From NCBI GenBank assembly GCA_016271365.2, contig CM057450.1, forward strand, positions 1,799,618,967 to 1,799,682,966: a stretch of 64,000 bases of DNA, given 5' to 3'. Each line of letters starts with the position of its first letter. The first letter of the stretch is position 1. Below are positions 22,268 through 33,950 of this stretch, one piece after another. A model generated the notes under the pieces. That model saw only the letters and a list, made by a program, of their open reading frames with translations. It did not search any database and was not told the DNA's origin. This stretch comes from Neoceratodus forsteri. Lineage: Eukaryota > Chordata > Ceratodontiformes > Ceratodontidae. Made by a program: the position numbers and the translations under genes.

Positions 22268-24499
22268 ATTCCCACTACTGAAATACACGCTGTTTGTAAT
22301 ATGGACAATACATGGTGCCAAAGCCTTACAAATGTGGTTCATTCATGAACTAGTGTTTGACACATTATTAGCAGCTTAGGCTTCAGGAAGAAACTGGGCC
22401 AGTGCCAAGAACGAAGGTGACTCAAATAAAACACCAGCACAAAGTAGGAATACTTTTTTTTTATTTGAACCGAACTTTAAGAGCCATTGCAAGACTCTTC
22501 CCCTAGACCAATTAATGCCATAATGACATTTTCTTGAGACAGCATGCTATTTGCACATGGCCTTTAAAGACTGTTTATAAACGAAGGTTCTCTGGGTCAG
22601 CAGGTAACATAGTGTATGTGGAATGCTTGCGTTTGTGCAATGTTGAAGTCTGACAGTTCTTGTGCACGGTCCCATGGCTGGACCTCTCAGCCTTTTGTGG
22701 CACCACAGAACTCAGATGTGTGACCAGACAGAGTTCTGATTGTTCCACCCTTAGAAGTGCCATATCGATGCAGTCCCCTGAGAATAATGATACCTTTGAG
22801 AAGGTATCAAATCACACCAGAAGGCACTTTGAGTGTGTAAAAGTCACTACAATGTAGCAGGAGGAACCACAACCAAGGTTAGGCAGTGCCTCTGACAAGG
22901 AAATCTGTGCATAGTAGCAAAAATGGGTGACCAGCACCTGCCTAAGATGTGTGCTACAATACCATGATGCACATAATGTAAGAAGTAAAGAGAGAGTTAC
23001 CTTACAGTAATGTCTCTTTATCGGTGCAAAAAACATGTGGATTGTATCCAGTGCCACCTTCTTAGAGATTGCATGCTGTATTGTTACACAAAGCAGGTCA
23101 ATCAAAGTAAACACGCTACTGTGGCACATAAGCAGAACCCCCTCACTCTGACATCACCATGCCTGATACGTTTCACACGATGTGCTTTTTCAAAAGCTGG
23201 TAAACGTGCCTTTGCCTCTGTCTTTTAAACATTTCTCTTAAAGACGGAAGCAGAATAATTGCAACAGTAAATAATGTGCCCAAGTGCTCAGTATAAGAAA
23301 CTACTGTGGATAATAACATCTAAGATAAAACCGGATTAAAAACATCTAGTGTGCCACCTAGGTGGATGAAGCCCTGTTTTTTATTGATTTACTAGGAGTA
23401 CACCTACAAATCAAAACTCTCTGCTCCATAGATTTTTTTTGTAAATTTTGACTTTAGTTTTCCTGTACTGCAGTTGTAATTAAAACAAAGGTATGCATAT
23501 GACGTGCCAACAGAAGATACCAGGCGCCATAATCACTCTGCAATGCAGTTTTACTGGCTGGTCAAAAATGTCAAGAGAGACTTGTAAACCATGTGACAGG
23601 GAATGTCTCTGCCACTGAAGATGAACAATTAAAAAAAAAAATCTCCTGGTTATTATAACCACTCTTTCCTGTTGCTATCTCTTAATTTTGTAGTCCAGAA
23701 GGTAGGCGACCTTCGGGTGAACTTTTCCTTCTCTCTCTTGCACTATCCCTTTTCTGTTTTTTTTTATATCCTCATTAATCCAACTATGAAGGGAGATCAA
23801 GCGTATATGACCTCCAAGGCCTTAAGCAGGCGTGAACCTAAAAAGGCAGGCACATTAAGTGTATTACCTTAGAGCAGCCTGAAGAATACAAGAAAGAACA
23901 GCCCTTGGGGCTGGTAAAACAGGAATGTCCTCTTGTTTGTATATTTGCCGCTTACATGTACACAGATGTTTGTGATATAGGATATCCGACTGATGGTCAG
24001 GGGTAGCACCCTTTTTTCCTTTTTGTTTCCTAACCCAAGCTGCTCCTGGTCCTTTAAGTAAAAAAAAGGCCTTATGTGGCTATTTTTGTTTGCATACAAT
24101 GTGGGGTTCTAATAGTGCAGAGAACCCCTGTAATATATATAAATAGTATCAGGAACTTGTATGAAATGCCATACTAGGGCTAATCCATGCTTTGTCTGTG
24201 CTGAAAGGATGCCCACAGCTCACCTCTGTATATTGCGGCTCATGTGTACAGTTCTGTGTGATGTACAAAAGATGGAACAGAGAGAAGAGGTGAAATAGCA
24301 TTGCACGAAGAAAAGCACTCCCTCTCTTTCTCTCTCATTCCTCTGAAAGATGCACACTGCGTCTTACTGCTCCTCAGAGAACTGTTGTACTGAGGCTAAG
24401 CCAAGAAAGCAAATTGTGGCTATTTGAAATGCCGTTTTTGGCTCGCCCCATGTGTGCAGAGCGGTTCCTTCAGTCGGGTCTCTGCATGGCTGTGACCAC

Positions 24500-24516
24500 A
24501 ATAATAATAATAATAA
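24500..24516. repeat. (ATA)n microsatellite
   Basis: About 17 bp of ATA repeats. A similar short run is at 25201-25213. Confidence 0.8.
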
Positions 24517-27505
24517 GTCCACTACCTGAGAAAATAAAAGGGGAGGCTCTTCTGGGTATAAACAGGCTCCCTCCTGCTTTTGGGGCTTGTAGGGAGGGTT
24601 GCCTGTATGCAAGGAAAACTGGCTTTTTGGCACAAGGTCAAAATGAAATAAAAGCCATCGGCTGAGCTTTGCAGCCATCCCCAGGGTTACAAACACGGTC
24701 TGTAGCGCTTCCCTTAGAATTACCAGTTTTAAAACAAATAAGAGCTGCTCCCTTCTTCCCCCTTTGAAAAACCTAAATGGGCACTGTTAAAACAATACAG
24801 GATAAAGAATGAGTTATATTTCTAACTAACGTTATCTAGGCATTCATTTAGGTAACATTATAAGTACCTTCGGCAGCCTTATGTATTCCTTAGAAGTGTA
24901 GCCCCCCCCCACAAATGGGGGTTCCTAAAATGTCTTCCTGGGCTTGCCTAATGCCACTGCCAGGCTGGTGATCTATGTCTAAACAGTTTAAATGTGCTTG
25001 CATGTGAGTGCCCTGTTAGCCTCCATGCCTGTCTCTTTAAGAGGTATCTATTTCATAGGTTATAGTTGATCTGGTTGGGGGCTAAGTGGTTTAAGGCTTG
25101 AGTCCCCCCTGGGCTGCAATACAGCCGCTTCATTCTGCCATCTCTAATTGCGCAGAGGAAGCCCTTTTAGGATCTGTGATTGTCTGCTGATTATCTGCTT
25201 TAATAATAATAATATTGTAGTTTGTCTAACCTGCCTTCCTTTGCAGCATGGACTTTTCTGCTAAGCACCACCATTCTGGTTCTGGACTGCCAGTTTGGAC
25301 CAATCGGTACCTTGGGGGACCTTAAAATGGAGACTGTCCCCAGAGGCCTTGTGGGAGTGAATTTCTGTAGGAACTGTAGTTTTTACTGTTCGGCACCTAA
25401 ATGGACCTGGAGGGAGAGCCCTTTCTGAGACACACAGATGGATCAACCAACCAAACCCTTTGGATCACTGGGAAAGCTCGGAGCTGCCTGTGGCAGTGAG
25501 TCAGTGTGTAGTTGGAGCTGAGAGAGTGAACAGCTTGAGTAATTCAAGCAGTTGCTTCTGCATGGTAGCATGGGGAATCAGCGGGAAGGCTGTGTCTGGC
25601 CTGCCTGCTACCATCTTCTCCTGTGAGGAAGACTGCAATCTAATATTCTGACTTTATCAAAAATTGCTGTTACTGTGACCAGAATCACGAATTGTGAAAG
25701 AGTGAATTTCATCTGGTGTGGATCAAAGAGTTGCTTCTGAGCAATTGGCCTGTCAGGACTTGAAATAACCACAGATCGTACGATTTGCACAGAGACACTG
25801 TTTAACTGCAACCGGACTGTCATCTCAACTATGGTATTTAACTATTCTTACTATAATTGTGCTGAATATGTAGTGTGGGTCATGATTTGGTTACCCACAT
25901 CATGAATGGTCACACTTGCTGGAAGCTGCATCCAGCAACTAACTGGACTGAAATCCGAACTCTTCACCTGGTCTGGGTCTCACCATCTTGGCCTAGATTG
26001 GTGCTCACACCTCAGAAATTCATCTGACGAAAGACCCACTCGTGAATTCGGACTCCCTGCTCAGCACCATCAAACAGGATCGACCACCACGGTGCATCGT
26101 GTGGGCCCTGCTTCCCCTGGCAAACCAGCATACCATCCTAAGGTCTTCATCTCGTCAATCCTGCATCCTGGTCTGGGTAGCGTGAGTAAACATCAGGGTA
26201 GCTCCCTGTAACAAAGCTCAAATCAAAGTGTGTCACCTGATTTAATTCTTTGGTTGATCATTATGAACTGAGCCATCCAGCTCCGGAATACAAATTGTAG
26301 GCAAAAGTGCATGTTATGGTTTTCTTTCCTAAGGGCCCAACAACAGCTGTAATGCCGGCCTACCCTGGGCAATGCTTCAGGCTAGCTTGCATAACAGCTG
26401 GGTACCCAGAGTGTGTGTGACTGTGCTAGAGGGGCTCTTAGGGCATGCATGTTTAACCTGACTAAATCAGAACTGAAATCAAACACTAGATTGCTGCCCC
26501 ACCATTGTTCATGTCCCCTAAATAAATCAGAACTAAGTCTTTCTGCATTTAAACAATCTGTTGTGTACCTTTGTGGAGGGGTTACTGTGTTGCTATTGCC
26601 TTTCTCCATTGCAGGTCTTATTTTACAGGCAGCCTCCAGGGCCAGTGCTGCTGATTCAGCCTTGTTGTAAGTGTGCCCAAGTGTAGGTCTAATATTACAT
26701 TCTGGTGTAAACTGTGATTGTCTATTTGCTGACCCGTATAGACCACTAGAGGGGTTAGAGGAGGGTATCAGTGTCCCAGACGGCTGTACCCAGAGCAGCT
26801 ACACTACCCTTAAACCAGCCCTCCGGTTGGAGGCACCCATTCACAGAACTCAGGCCCCTCAACCTTCACCTAGTCACACAGGCAGGGGTAGTATCACTTG
26901 GGATAGCGCCACCTAGGTGTTACAGAAGAATGCCCAGGAGTATATAGTAACTTGCTATTGTTAATAAATAAAGGTGAAATGCTGGCCCAAAACTCTACCG
27001 AGGAAAATGAAGCCAGTCTTACCTGAACAGGGAGACTCAATGAATTCCTAGTTCAGGTGCCCTTTAGGCCAGCAGTGGCCCCTTGTGGCCAGCTTTCTAG
27101 CTGTCAATCACAGTGCGTGGAAAATGTCCACTTTCCTCTTCATTATTTAATCCAGTCTTGGGTTGCTTTATTTACTTTTAATTTAAGGACTGTGTCAGCA
27201 TCATGTCTAGGAGGCCCTCAGTATATGTATAAATTAAAAAGAGGGCTTAAAAAGAACATTTTTGTTTCAGTGATGCTAAAGTCACCTGACCACCGGGGTG
27301 GGCAGTGGGTACAAAAAGCCCTCCTGTGCTTCCAGTATTCAGATAGGATCAGTTGCTGCTGATCAGTGTAGGTTAAGGACCACATGGGTCTGTGTTACAC
27401 TGCAAAACAGTAGTGGAAACAGTGTTGGTTTGCCACAGAATTTACATTATATTTGCTTTGAAGTTAAATTTTTGTTTTCTATACAAAGTATTTAATGTTC
27501 TTATT

Positions 27506-27510
<5 letters not shown>

Positions 27511-27543
<33 letters not shown>
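27511..27543. repeat. (TA)n microsatellite
   Basis: About 33 bp of uninterrupted TA dinucleotides. Apparent open frames through it read as alternating I and Y and are artefacts. Confidence 0.9.
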
Positions 27544-27548
<5 letters not shown>

Positions 27549-27596
27549 AGCATTACACCAGGAAAACTGTGTATTAAACTTAAAACATTCATTGTT

Positions 27597-27965
27597 GGGG
27601 CCAGCCCAGTGGTGAAGGTTGAGGCGCTGGATACCACACCTCACGCTACACTGGCAACCTGGGTTTTGGAACAACCTCAGGTTGCTGGGGAGCTGGCACA
27701 GGAGGGAGAGGGTGGGAGCAGGATCGAGCATTGACTTTCCTTTCTCGGGGAAGGGGTGGGGTCACCAGCCCGTAGTCCTGCTGTCACCGAATGGAGGTTC
27801 AGTACCAGTGCAGGTGGTTAACGGCACGACTGGAAGGGCAGATCATCCTAAACGGAGTACGTGAACATGCCTCCATACGCTTGCACTACGTCGAGGACAT
27901 GTGGGTGTAGGGACCAGGAGAAAACCCACAAAAACCCCAGAAACAGCACATGAAAAAAAGTTTGC
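27597..27965 (+). mobile_element. tRNA-derived SINE, copy 2
   Basis: It begins GGGGCCAGCCCAGTGGTGAA, the same head as the minus-strand copies ending at 3869 and 58387, with an A-box-like segment in the first 25 bases and a B-box-like 'GGGTTTTGGAAC' about 65 bases in. It ends in a short A-run (about 27952-27959). The shared body includes GTCACCAG and GTGTAGGG-type blocks near the end. No clear target-site duplication was found, so the right limit is approximate. Confidence 0.55.
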
Positions 27966-28002
27966 TGTTGAGTCCATCTGTTATCCCACACCTTTAACAA
28001 AC

Positions 28003-28400
28003 CCTGTAACTAATATTGCAGAATCATACCATTATTTGTAGCTTGCTCCACAAACAACTCCATTCCTTCTGGCAACTGAGAATTTCTTTCCTGAAAGTGA
28101 CTCTCCGGCCATGCTGTCGCAGCCGAGCCACTGCCAGATCTAGAAAAAAGGAAAGCAGACACTTTATCGATACTTAAATTAGCAATCTCTAAAAACATTT
28201 CATGCTTCTCAGTTGCTAGAAGATCCCACTGAACATCATGTCAAAGCCCAAACCCAGAAAGGGAGTACTTCTAAGGCTCTTAGTGATCCCTAAAATTCAC
28301 ATAGGATATATAATGTGTTTAAACCTGAAATGTGAACCAGCTACAGACCATTTTTACAAAAAATGTGCTACTTCAAGTCTATCATGAAGACCAGGTTTCT
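28003..28400. repeat. Giant inverted repeat, left arm, segment D
   Basis: In reverse complement this matches 29915-30255, for example TATCGATACTTAAATTAGCA at about 28165 against its complement near 30100. It lies 3' of the Penelope endonuclease remnant and probably includes its 3' UTR. It directly continues C once the 4.4 kb insertion is removed. Confidence 0.8.
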
Positions 28401-28865
28401 TTGCAGCTTCTAATGAAGAGATCCACAATTGTTCGCTTTTCAATAGCACATTGTTGTAGTTGCCACCTCTTCTGTTTTTCAGTGATTTCTCAATGCTAAT
28501 AAAAGCAAAATCTAATGTTCTTCCCTATTTCTTAGTCTGACTAGATGTGCAGCCAGGGCATTTTTTGTCCCCTCATGTTCAGTGATCCCCATGTGTTCAC
28601 CTACTCTAGTCTTAAACTGCCTCTTTGTTTTTCCCACATAACAGCTACCAAATGTACACCTGACAAGATACACTGCCCCCTCTGTGGCACATGTGATAAA
28701 GCCTCTAATTTTACCTTTTCTATTAATTTTGGATTTTGTGTATGCCTTGGCAGCAGCTACTACATTACAATACTTGCTGTTACCACTTTTGGTGCATCCC
28801 TCTCTCCTACTAGGAGGCCACATTCTGGGTCTCTCTGGGAGGGGGTTGGACTGAATTGACCACAT
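28400..28865 (-). pseudogene. Penelope-like element GIY-YIG endonuclease, left copy
   Basis: The minus-strand frame 28865-28512 (117 codons) ends a Penelope-like ORF. It shows a decayed Cys cluster ('GCTKSGNSKYC', where Penelope elements have CxxC), then 'RGFITCATEGAVYLVRC', 'CYVGKTKRQF' (the YIG half with the following basic motif) and 'TRVGEHM' (the catalytic Glu). After a frameshift the sequence to about 28400 still resembles the C-terminal motif clear in the right copy. In Penelope-like elements this domain follows an RT and nicks DNA for integration. Here no RT precedes it. It points away from its mirror copy at 29452. Confidence 0.8.
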
Positions 28866-29440
28866 AATCTCTGATTTTTACGAACCAGGGGTTATTTTAT
28901 ATAGAAATCTCTGTTAGAGATTTGAACAGTAATTTCTATATGAAATCACCCTCAGTTTGTAAAATGACTAGTATTGCCATAATCAGCGCACTTCTTATAA
29001 CATAGCCAGGATCGTTCATGCATGAGTTCGGCAGGGTTAAGTGCCATAGCCCAGTATGCCGCCAATACAGTGACACCCGCACAGCAAACCCCCCACAGCG
29101 AAACCCCCACCGTGTCTAAATCAGCAGCCATGGGGGTTTTGCTTTGAGACATTTTAGGGTGATGGGGGGTAAATATCTAACTCAACTGTCTGTGCGATGT
29201 GGAGTTAGATATATATATATAGTATGGGGAGTGTGGGGGGCATTGTGCGTTGCAATGTTTCTGGTCGGTTCGGGATTGCATCACGGTTGGGGGTGCCGAT
29301 GGGTTCCCAGTGTTGCAGATGTCATGGTTGGGGTTGTCGCACCGGTGTCATGGATCCCCATAGCTCCACTGAGGATGCATGGGTAGGAGTAGACTGTGCT
29401 CATAAGAACAGGAGCACTAAAAGGTATTTTTGTTATACTG
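28866..29440. other. centre of the giant palindrome, unassigned
   Basis: This single-copy stretch of about 575 bp lies between the two outward-facing Penelope remnants. It contains a short TA run near 29208-29221 and a GGGGG-rich part near 29225-29290. It encodes no RT and no recognisable domain. Confidence 0.5.
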
Positions 29441-29451
29441 AATACATGTAA

Positions 29452-29935
29452 CAACTAGGCATTTGTAATGAACTGGCGGCAGCTGCAAGTATTGTAATGT
29501 AGTAGCCACTGCCAAGGCATACACAAAATCTGAAATTAATAGAAAAGGTAAAGTTAGAGGCTTTATTACATGTGGCACAGAGGAGGCAGTGTATCCTGCC
29601 AGGTGTAGGTGTACATGTGGTAACTATTATCTGGGAAAAACAAAGAGGCAATTTAAGATCAGAATAGGTGAACACATGAGGTACCACTGAACATGAGGAC
29701 ACAAAAAATGCCCTGGCTGCATGCCTAGTCAGACTAAGAAATAAGGAAGAACATTAGATTTTGCTTTATTAGCAACTGAGAAACCACTGAAAAACAGAAG
29801 AGGTGGCAACTACAACAGTGTGCTGTTGAAAAGTGAACAGTTGTGAATCTTTTCATTAGGAGCTGCAAAGAAACCTTGTCTTAATAATAGACTTGAAGTA
29901 GCACATTTTTTGTAAAAATGGTCTGTAGCTGATTC
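29452..29935 (+). pseudogene. Penelope-like element GIY-YIG endonuclease, right copy
   Basis: This is the mirror image of 28400-28865, on the plus strand and more broken. It shows 'KGKVRGFITCGTEEAVYPAR', then 'TCGNYYLGKTKRQFKIRIGE' and 'HM', so the YxG, basic and Glu motifs persist. After stops near 29687-29695 the C-terminal Penelope block continues in a shifted frame: 'RGGNYNSVLLKSEQL', 'IFSLGAAKKPCLNNRLE' (29805-29905). The family's usual RT is absent upstream. Segments D', C', B' and A' follow. Confidence 0.75.
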
Positions 29936-30632
29936 ACGTTTCAGGTTTAAAAATACCATGTCTCCCTGTGTGAATTTTAGGGATCACTAAGGCCCTTAGA
30001 AGTGATCCCTTTCAGGGTTTGGGCGTTGACATAATGTTCAGTGGGATCCCCTAGCAACTGAGATGCATGAAATGTTTTTAGAACTTGCTAATTTAAGTAT
30101 CGATAAAGTGTCTGTTTTTGTCTTTTCTGGGTCTGGCAGTTACTCGGCTGACATAGCATGGACTGAGAGTCACTTTCAGGAGAGAAATTCTCAATTGCCA
30201 GAAGAATGGATTTATTTGTGGAACAAGATACAAATACTGGTATGATTCTGCGATATTTGTTACAGGTTTTATAAGTCTCACTTGACATTTTGACCAGCAA
30301 GTAAAATTGTATTGCAGAGAGATTATGGTGCCTGGTATTTACTATTAGCATGTCATATGCATACCTTTATTTTACTTACGACTGCATTAAAAGAAAACTA
30401 AAGTCAACATTTGCAAAACAAATTATGTTGTGCAAAGTTTTTGATTTGTGGGTGTACTCTTAGTAAGTCAATGACAAACAGGGCTTCATCCACCTTGGTG
30501 GCACATCGTAGATGTTTTTAATCCGGTTTTATCTTAGATGTTATTATCCACAGTAGTTTCTTATACTGAGCACTCAGGCACATTATTTACTGTTGCAATT
30601 ATTCTGCCTCCGTCTTTAAGAGACATGTTAAA
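29936..30632. repeat. Giant inverted repeat, right arm, segments D' and C'
   Basis: Reverse complement of 28003-28350 and 23230-23588. Here D' and C' are directly joined (about 30250-30270), which shows that the 4.4 kb between them in the left arm is an insertion. Confidence 0.8.
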
Positions 30633-32315
30633 GTGATTTTCTGAGGTTTGCCATAGCACACGGGAGTAATAACCTATATGAGTTTTGAATCAGTCTCCTA
30701 CCATTCAAACAACCAAAAAGTGATGTTTTCCATGAAAAGAAAAACATTTTTATTTCTATGCTCTGCTTTATTTGCATAACCCTGACCCACTTTTTTTTCT
30801 CAGTGCTGCAGCCCCCAACTATGACATCATGTAAGGGAAACAACGTTTTTTAAGGGACACTGTCAGTTTTTAGCTGACTACATTGTTTGCAAGTACCTGT
30901 ATCTAGCATCAAAACATGTGTATAACAATTTTAGTGATTTGATTGGCTGAAAGCAGCTCAGAGCCATGTAATCATTGACCCATAATTGCACTCCTGAACT
31001 ACTTACAGCTATTCAGACCCAATAACACAAACAAAGAAAAGTATTATTACGCTCCCACATTCTGACAGGAGCTGTCATTTCACATCTGTCACTTCACTTC
31101 ACTACACTTATCTGTTTGACCTGCTGTACCTGCATCACAAACATTTTACAGAAACATTTTTACAGACTGTACTGCTGTAAACACTACCGAAATAGGAGAC
31201 TGCACTTTGATTAAAGAGACAGAAAAATCAGCTTTTTACTCTACCCACAATGCCTCACTATGTAAATTAGTATACAGGCTATTATATTTATGTGCTCACT
31301 ACAGAAATAGGAGACTACATCTCTCAGTAAAGAAATCTTGTCAGCTAGATACTACATGCACAATGACTTGTTTTGAAAATAAATATATGAGAGCTTTTAT
31401 TGTTGAAGCCACTACAGAAATATGAGACTGCACCTCACAGTAAGAAAATTCGAAAACAACATCTTATTGTACCCACGATACCTTGCTATGTACATCTACA
31501 TATTGCAGTCACCACCACCAAAATAAGGGACAGCACCTCTGAGAAATGAGCCTCAAACTGTTCCTAGTTTAAAACACCGATTTTATGATTGTTTGCATTC
31601 TGTAAAATATGCTGATGTTGCTGGTAATTTGATTCTGATTCCTTTTTTTCTTTCTAAAAATAAAAAACACACTGCCCACCATACTGGCGTTACCACACCA
31701 AAATGTGTTTGTTAACATTCCTTAATCATCCCCCACTGTTTCTTGTCTGGACTTGGGAACACTCCAAACATGGTCTAGCCACTCAAGATGCAGTGAAAGC
31801 AGAGGAAATTATTGCATCATGAGTGGCTGCACTACATTGGGGTTTTTCTAATGTTTAGGAAGTGAGCAAGAAGAATAGATCAAGGATTTGAAACAAAACA
31901 AAGTTGAGTGTAAATTCACAATTAGCACGCATTTCAGTTGTACTAAGAAAGGAGGCAGATTAAACCACCAGAAATTCCAATGAATTTTAGAGAAGGTAAG
32001 CAATCATAAATGTGAGTTTTCATCCTGAAATAGTATGATGCAAAAATGTTTGATAGTGTCCCTTTAAGTCAACTGTATAATTTACCCAGAATTCCTTGTT
32101 ACTCTATGTAAAACACTGACAGATCCCTTGCATGACATTATTCTGGGGGGGATGGCCACACACAGAAAACTGGAGGGCCGGCAGAAACAAAGAGCTGATA
32201 AAACGTTAAAAAAAGACTGACAGATTTTTTTACAAAACAAATTGCAGCTTCAACATCTGAAGCATAGATGGCAATGGCATACTATGTGAAAAGGCATTTG
32301 TGGCATGTCAATAAA
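30633..32315. mobile_element. 1.7 kb insertion in the right arm
   Basis: The left arm has B and C directly joined at about 23230, so this block is inserted. Its ends are weakly inverted: AGTGATTTTCTGAGGT from 30633 and AGTGTTTTATTGACAT read inward from 32315, flanked by TTAAA-like and TCAAA-like bases. It contains the T2-type element at 30849-32067. No coding capacity was found. Confidence 0.5.
30849..32067. mobile_element. T2-type non-autonomous DNA transposon, 1.2 kb
   Basis: The ends are TTTAAGGGACACTGTCA on the left (about 30848) and TTAAAGGGACACTATCA read inward on the right (about 32067), with TTAA at or next to both. This matches the TTAAAGGRR end and TTAA target of T2-type MITEs. The interior has no long frame; 'CACTACAGAAATA' recurs at least twice near 31298-31420, suggesting internal repeats of about 120 bp. 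Confidence 0.6.
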
Positions 32316-32985
32316 ACACTTCAAAAGACAGGGGCAAAGGCATGTTCACCAGCCTTTGGAAAAGCAAATTGCACGAAATACATCAGGTGTGGTGATGTCA
32401 GAGTGAGCGGGTTCTGCCTATATGCCACAGTGGCATGCTTATTTTGATTGACCTGCCTTGTGTAACAATACAGCAAGCAATTTCTAAAAGGTGGCTCTGG
32501 ATGCAATCCGCATGTTTTTGCACCAATAAAGAGACATCACTGTAAGGTAACTTCCTTTGCGTCTTACTTTATGTGCATTGGGGTTTTGCAGCACACATCT
32601 TAGGCAGGTGCTGGTCAGGTCACACATTTTTACTGCTATGTAGAGATTTCCTTGACAGAGGCACTGCCTAAACTTGGTTGTCATTCCCCCTCCTACATTG
32701 TACTGTCTCTTACATACTCAAAGTGCCTTCTGATGTGATTCGATACCTTCGCAAAGGTACCTTTACTCTCAGGGCACTGCATTGATATGGCACCTCTAAG
32801 AGTGGAACAATTATCATTCTCTCTGGCCACACATCTGACTTCTGTGGTGCCACAAAAGGCTGACACTGTAGGTTCAGCCATGGGACAGAGCGCAAGAACA
32901 GTCAAACATCAACACTGCGCAAGTGCAAGCATTCCACATACACTGTGTTACCTGCTGATCCAGTGAACCTTCATTGGTATCCTGT
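32316..32985. repeat. Giant inverted repeat, right arm, segment B'
   Basis: Reverse complement of 22560-23240, for example 'GACCTGCCTTGTGTAACAAT' at 32450 against its complement near 23085, and 'GATCCAGTGAACCTTC' at 32957 against its complement at about 22583. Confidence 0.82.
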
Positions 32986-33500
32986 AATATGGGTGACTCA
33001 AATTGAGTGAGTCAATAACAGTGACTCCATTTGAGTACCCACAACATGAAGGACAGTGGCAGAACAGCGAGACTGTGAAAACAGTGAGGTGTCAAAAAGA
33101 GTGATGTGACAGCAATGCAAAGGATGAAGTGTACTGCTGTGCTGCGAATATGTGTAGTCTCCAAGGTGGTTATATTTAGGGAGGTGGTGTGGAGGGCAAA
33201 GCCCCCCTGCATATCCTGACGTGTAATGACATGTGCTGCAGGTTGTGTGTTTTGGTTGCCAGTGTCAATGGGGCCGAGTGGTGTGTGGGAACAGGTTGTT
33301 GGGGAGTCTCGACAATCAATGAGCACATGCTATTTACTGTATGCATTCTGGTACTGATCAGTCAGCGGCTGGCTGAGCAGGGTGAGGACGGCTGTGCCAG
33401 TCACCAACACAGGTCAGGATATGGGGGATGCTGGGTGGTGGGTTACTGCCTACCTGAGAGAGGAGACCACTAGCCACCAGGGAACAGGGATCAGTGTTGT
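32986..33500. other. unassigned, start of the 7 kb block
   Basis: A and B are contiguous in the left arm, so everything from here to about 40158 is inserted. No gene or repeat was recognised in this part. Confidence 0.45.
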
Positions 33501-33510
33501 CATTGTTGTG

Positions 33511-33950
33511 CCAGTGATCAGGGCTGGGGGAACACCAAACTATGCAAACTGGAATTGGGGTTTATTTCTATCTATTACAGTGATCGGGATTGGGGAGGGG
33601 GGTCCCTACACTATGGAAATGGGGATTGGGTTTTGTTTGTATTTATTACAGTGATCATGACTGGGGGAAACACTACACTATGGAAACTGGAATCAGGGGT
33701 TATTTCTATTTCTTACAGTGATCGGGGCTGGGGAGGGGGGTTCCTACACTATGGAAACAGGGATCGGGGTTCGTTTGTATTTATTATAGTGATCGGGGCC
33801 TGGGGGGGTCACTACACTATAGAAATGGGGATTGGGGTTTGTTTTTATTTATTACAGTGATCGGGGCTGGGGAGGGGTCCTTCACTATGGAAATGGGGAT
33901 AGGGGTGTTATTACATTTTTTTACAGTGACTGGGACTTGGGGGGGACTGT
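33511..33950. repeat. Tandem repeat, about 6-7 units of 70 bp
   Basis: AGTGATCGGGGCTGGGG-type starts occur at about 33513, 33579, 33650, 33717, 33788, 33856 and 33925, a period of 66-71 bp. Units also share 'CACTATGGAAATGGGGAT' and 'TTTATTACAG'. Open frames across the array are periodic artefacts. Confidence 0.8.

Larger units (their letters stand above)
19533..23588. repeat. Giant inverted repeat, left arm, segments A-B-C
   Basis: This stretch returns in reverse complement on the right. A (19533-22560) matches 43291-41887 and 40350-40159. B (22560-23240) matches 32985-32316. C (23230-23588) matches 30632-30250. Examples: 'CTAAGCTACTGGAGTGTGG' near 42540 against its complement near 20910, and 'CATCTAAGATAAAACCGG' at 23317 against its complement near 30520. 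The arm is A-rich at its outer end, where it begins ACGGTGGCCCTGAACTGC at 19535. A carries two later insertions. I do not recognise a protein in A, B or C. Confidence 0.8.
23589..27999. other. 4.4 kb insertion in the left arm, largely unassigned
   Basis: Comparison with the uninterrupted right arm ('CTGTAAC' then 'GAGACTT' around 30250-30280) places an insertion between 23588 and 28003. AAACC occurs on both sides (23584-23588 and about 27999-28003), compatible with a 5 bp target duplication. Apart from a SINE at 27597 and a TA repeat at 27511 I recognise nothing. There is no long frame, no paired LTR and no terminal inverted repeat. Short plus-strand frames at 25222-26916 have no family features. 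Confidence 0.45.

Noticed and set aside
24364..27362. Frames of 60-110 codons as possible exons of a host gene.
   Set aside because: There is no conserved domain, no consistent splice-site framing and no codon bias. They occur on both strands of an inserted block.
23589..28002. LTR retrotransposon, because the block seems to start TGTGACAGGG and to have 5 bp flanks.
   Set aside because: No second LTR, primer-binding site, polypurine tract or gag/pol protein could be found.
28400..29935. GIY-YIG nuclease as a homing endonuclease or bacterial UvrC-type protein.
   Set aside because: The upstream Cys cluster, the 'GKTKRQFK...GEHM' context and the C-terminal 'RGGN...L' block fit Penelope-like elements. 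No intron or prokaryotic gene surrounds it.
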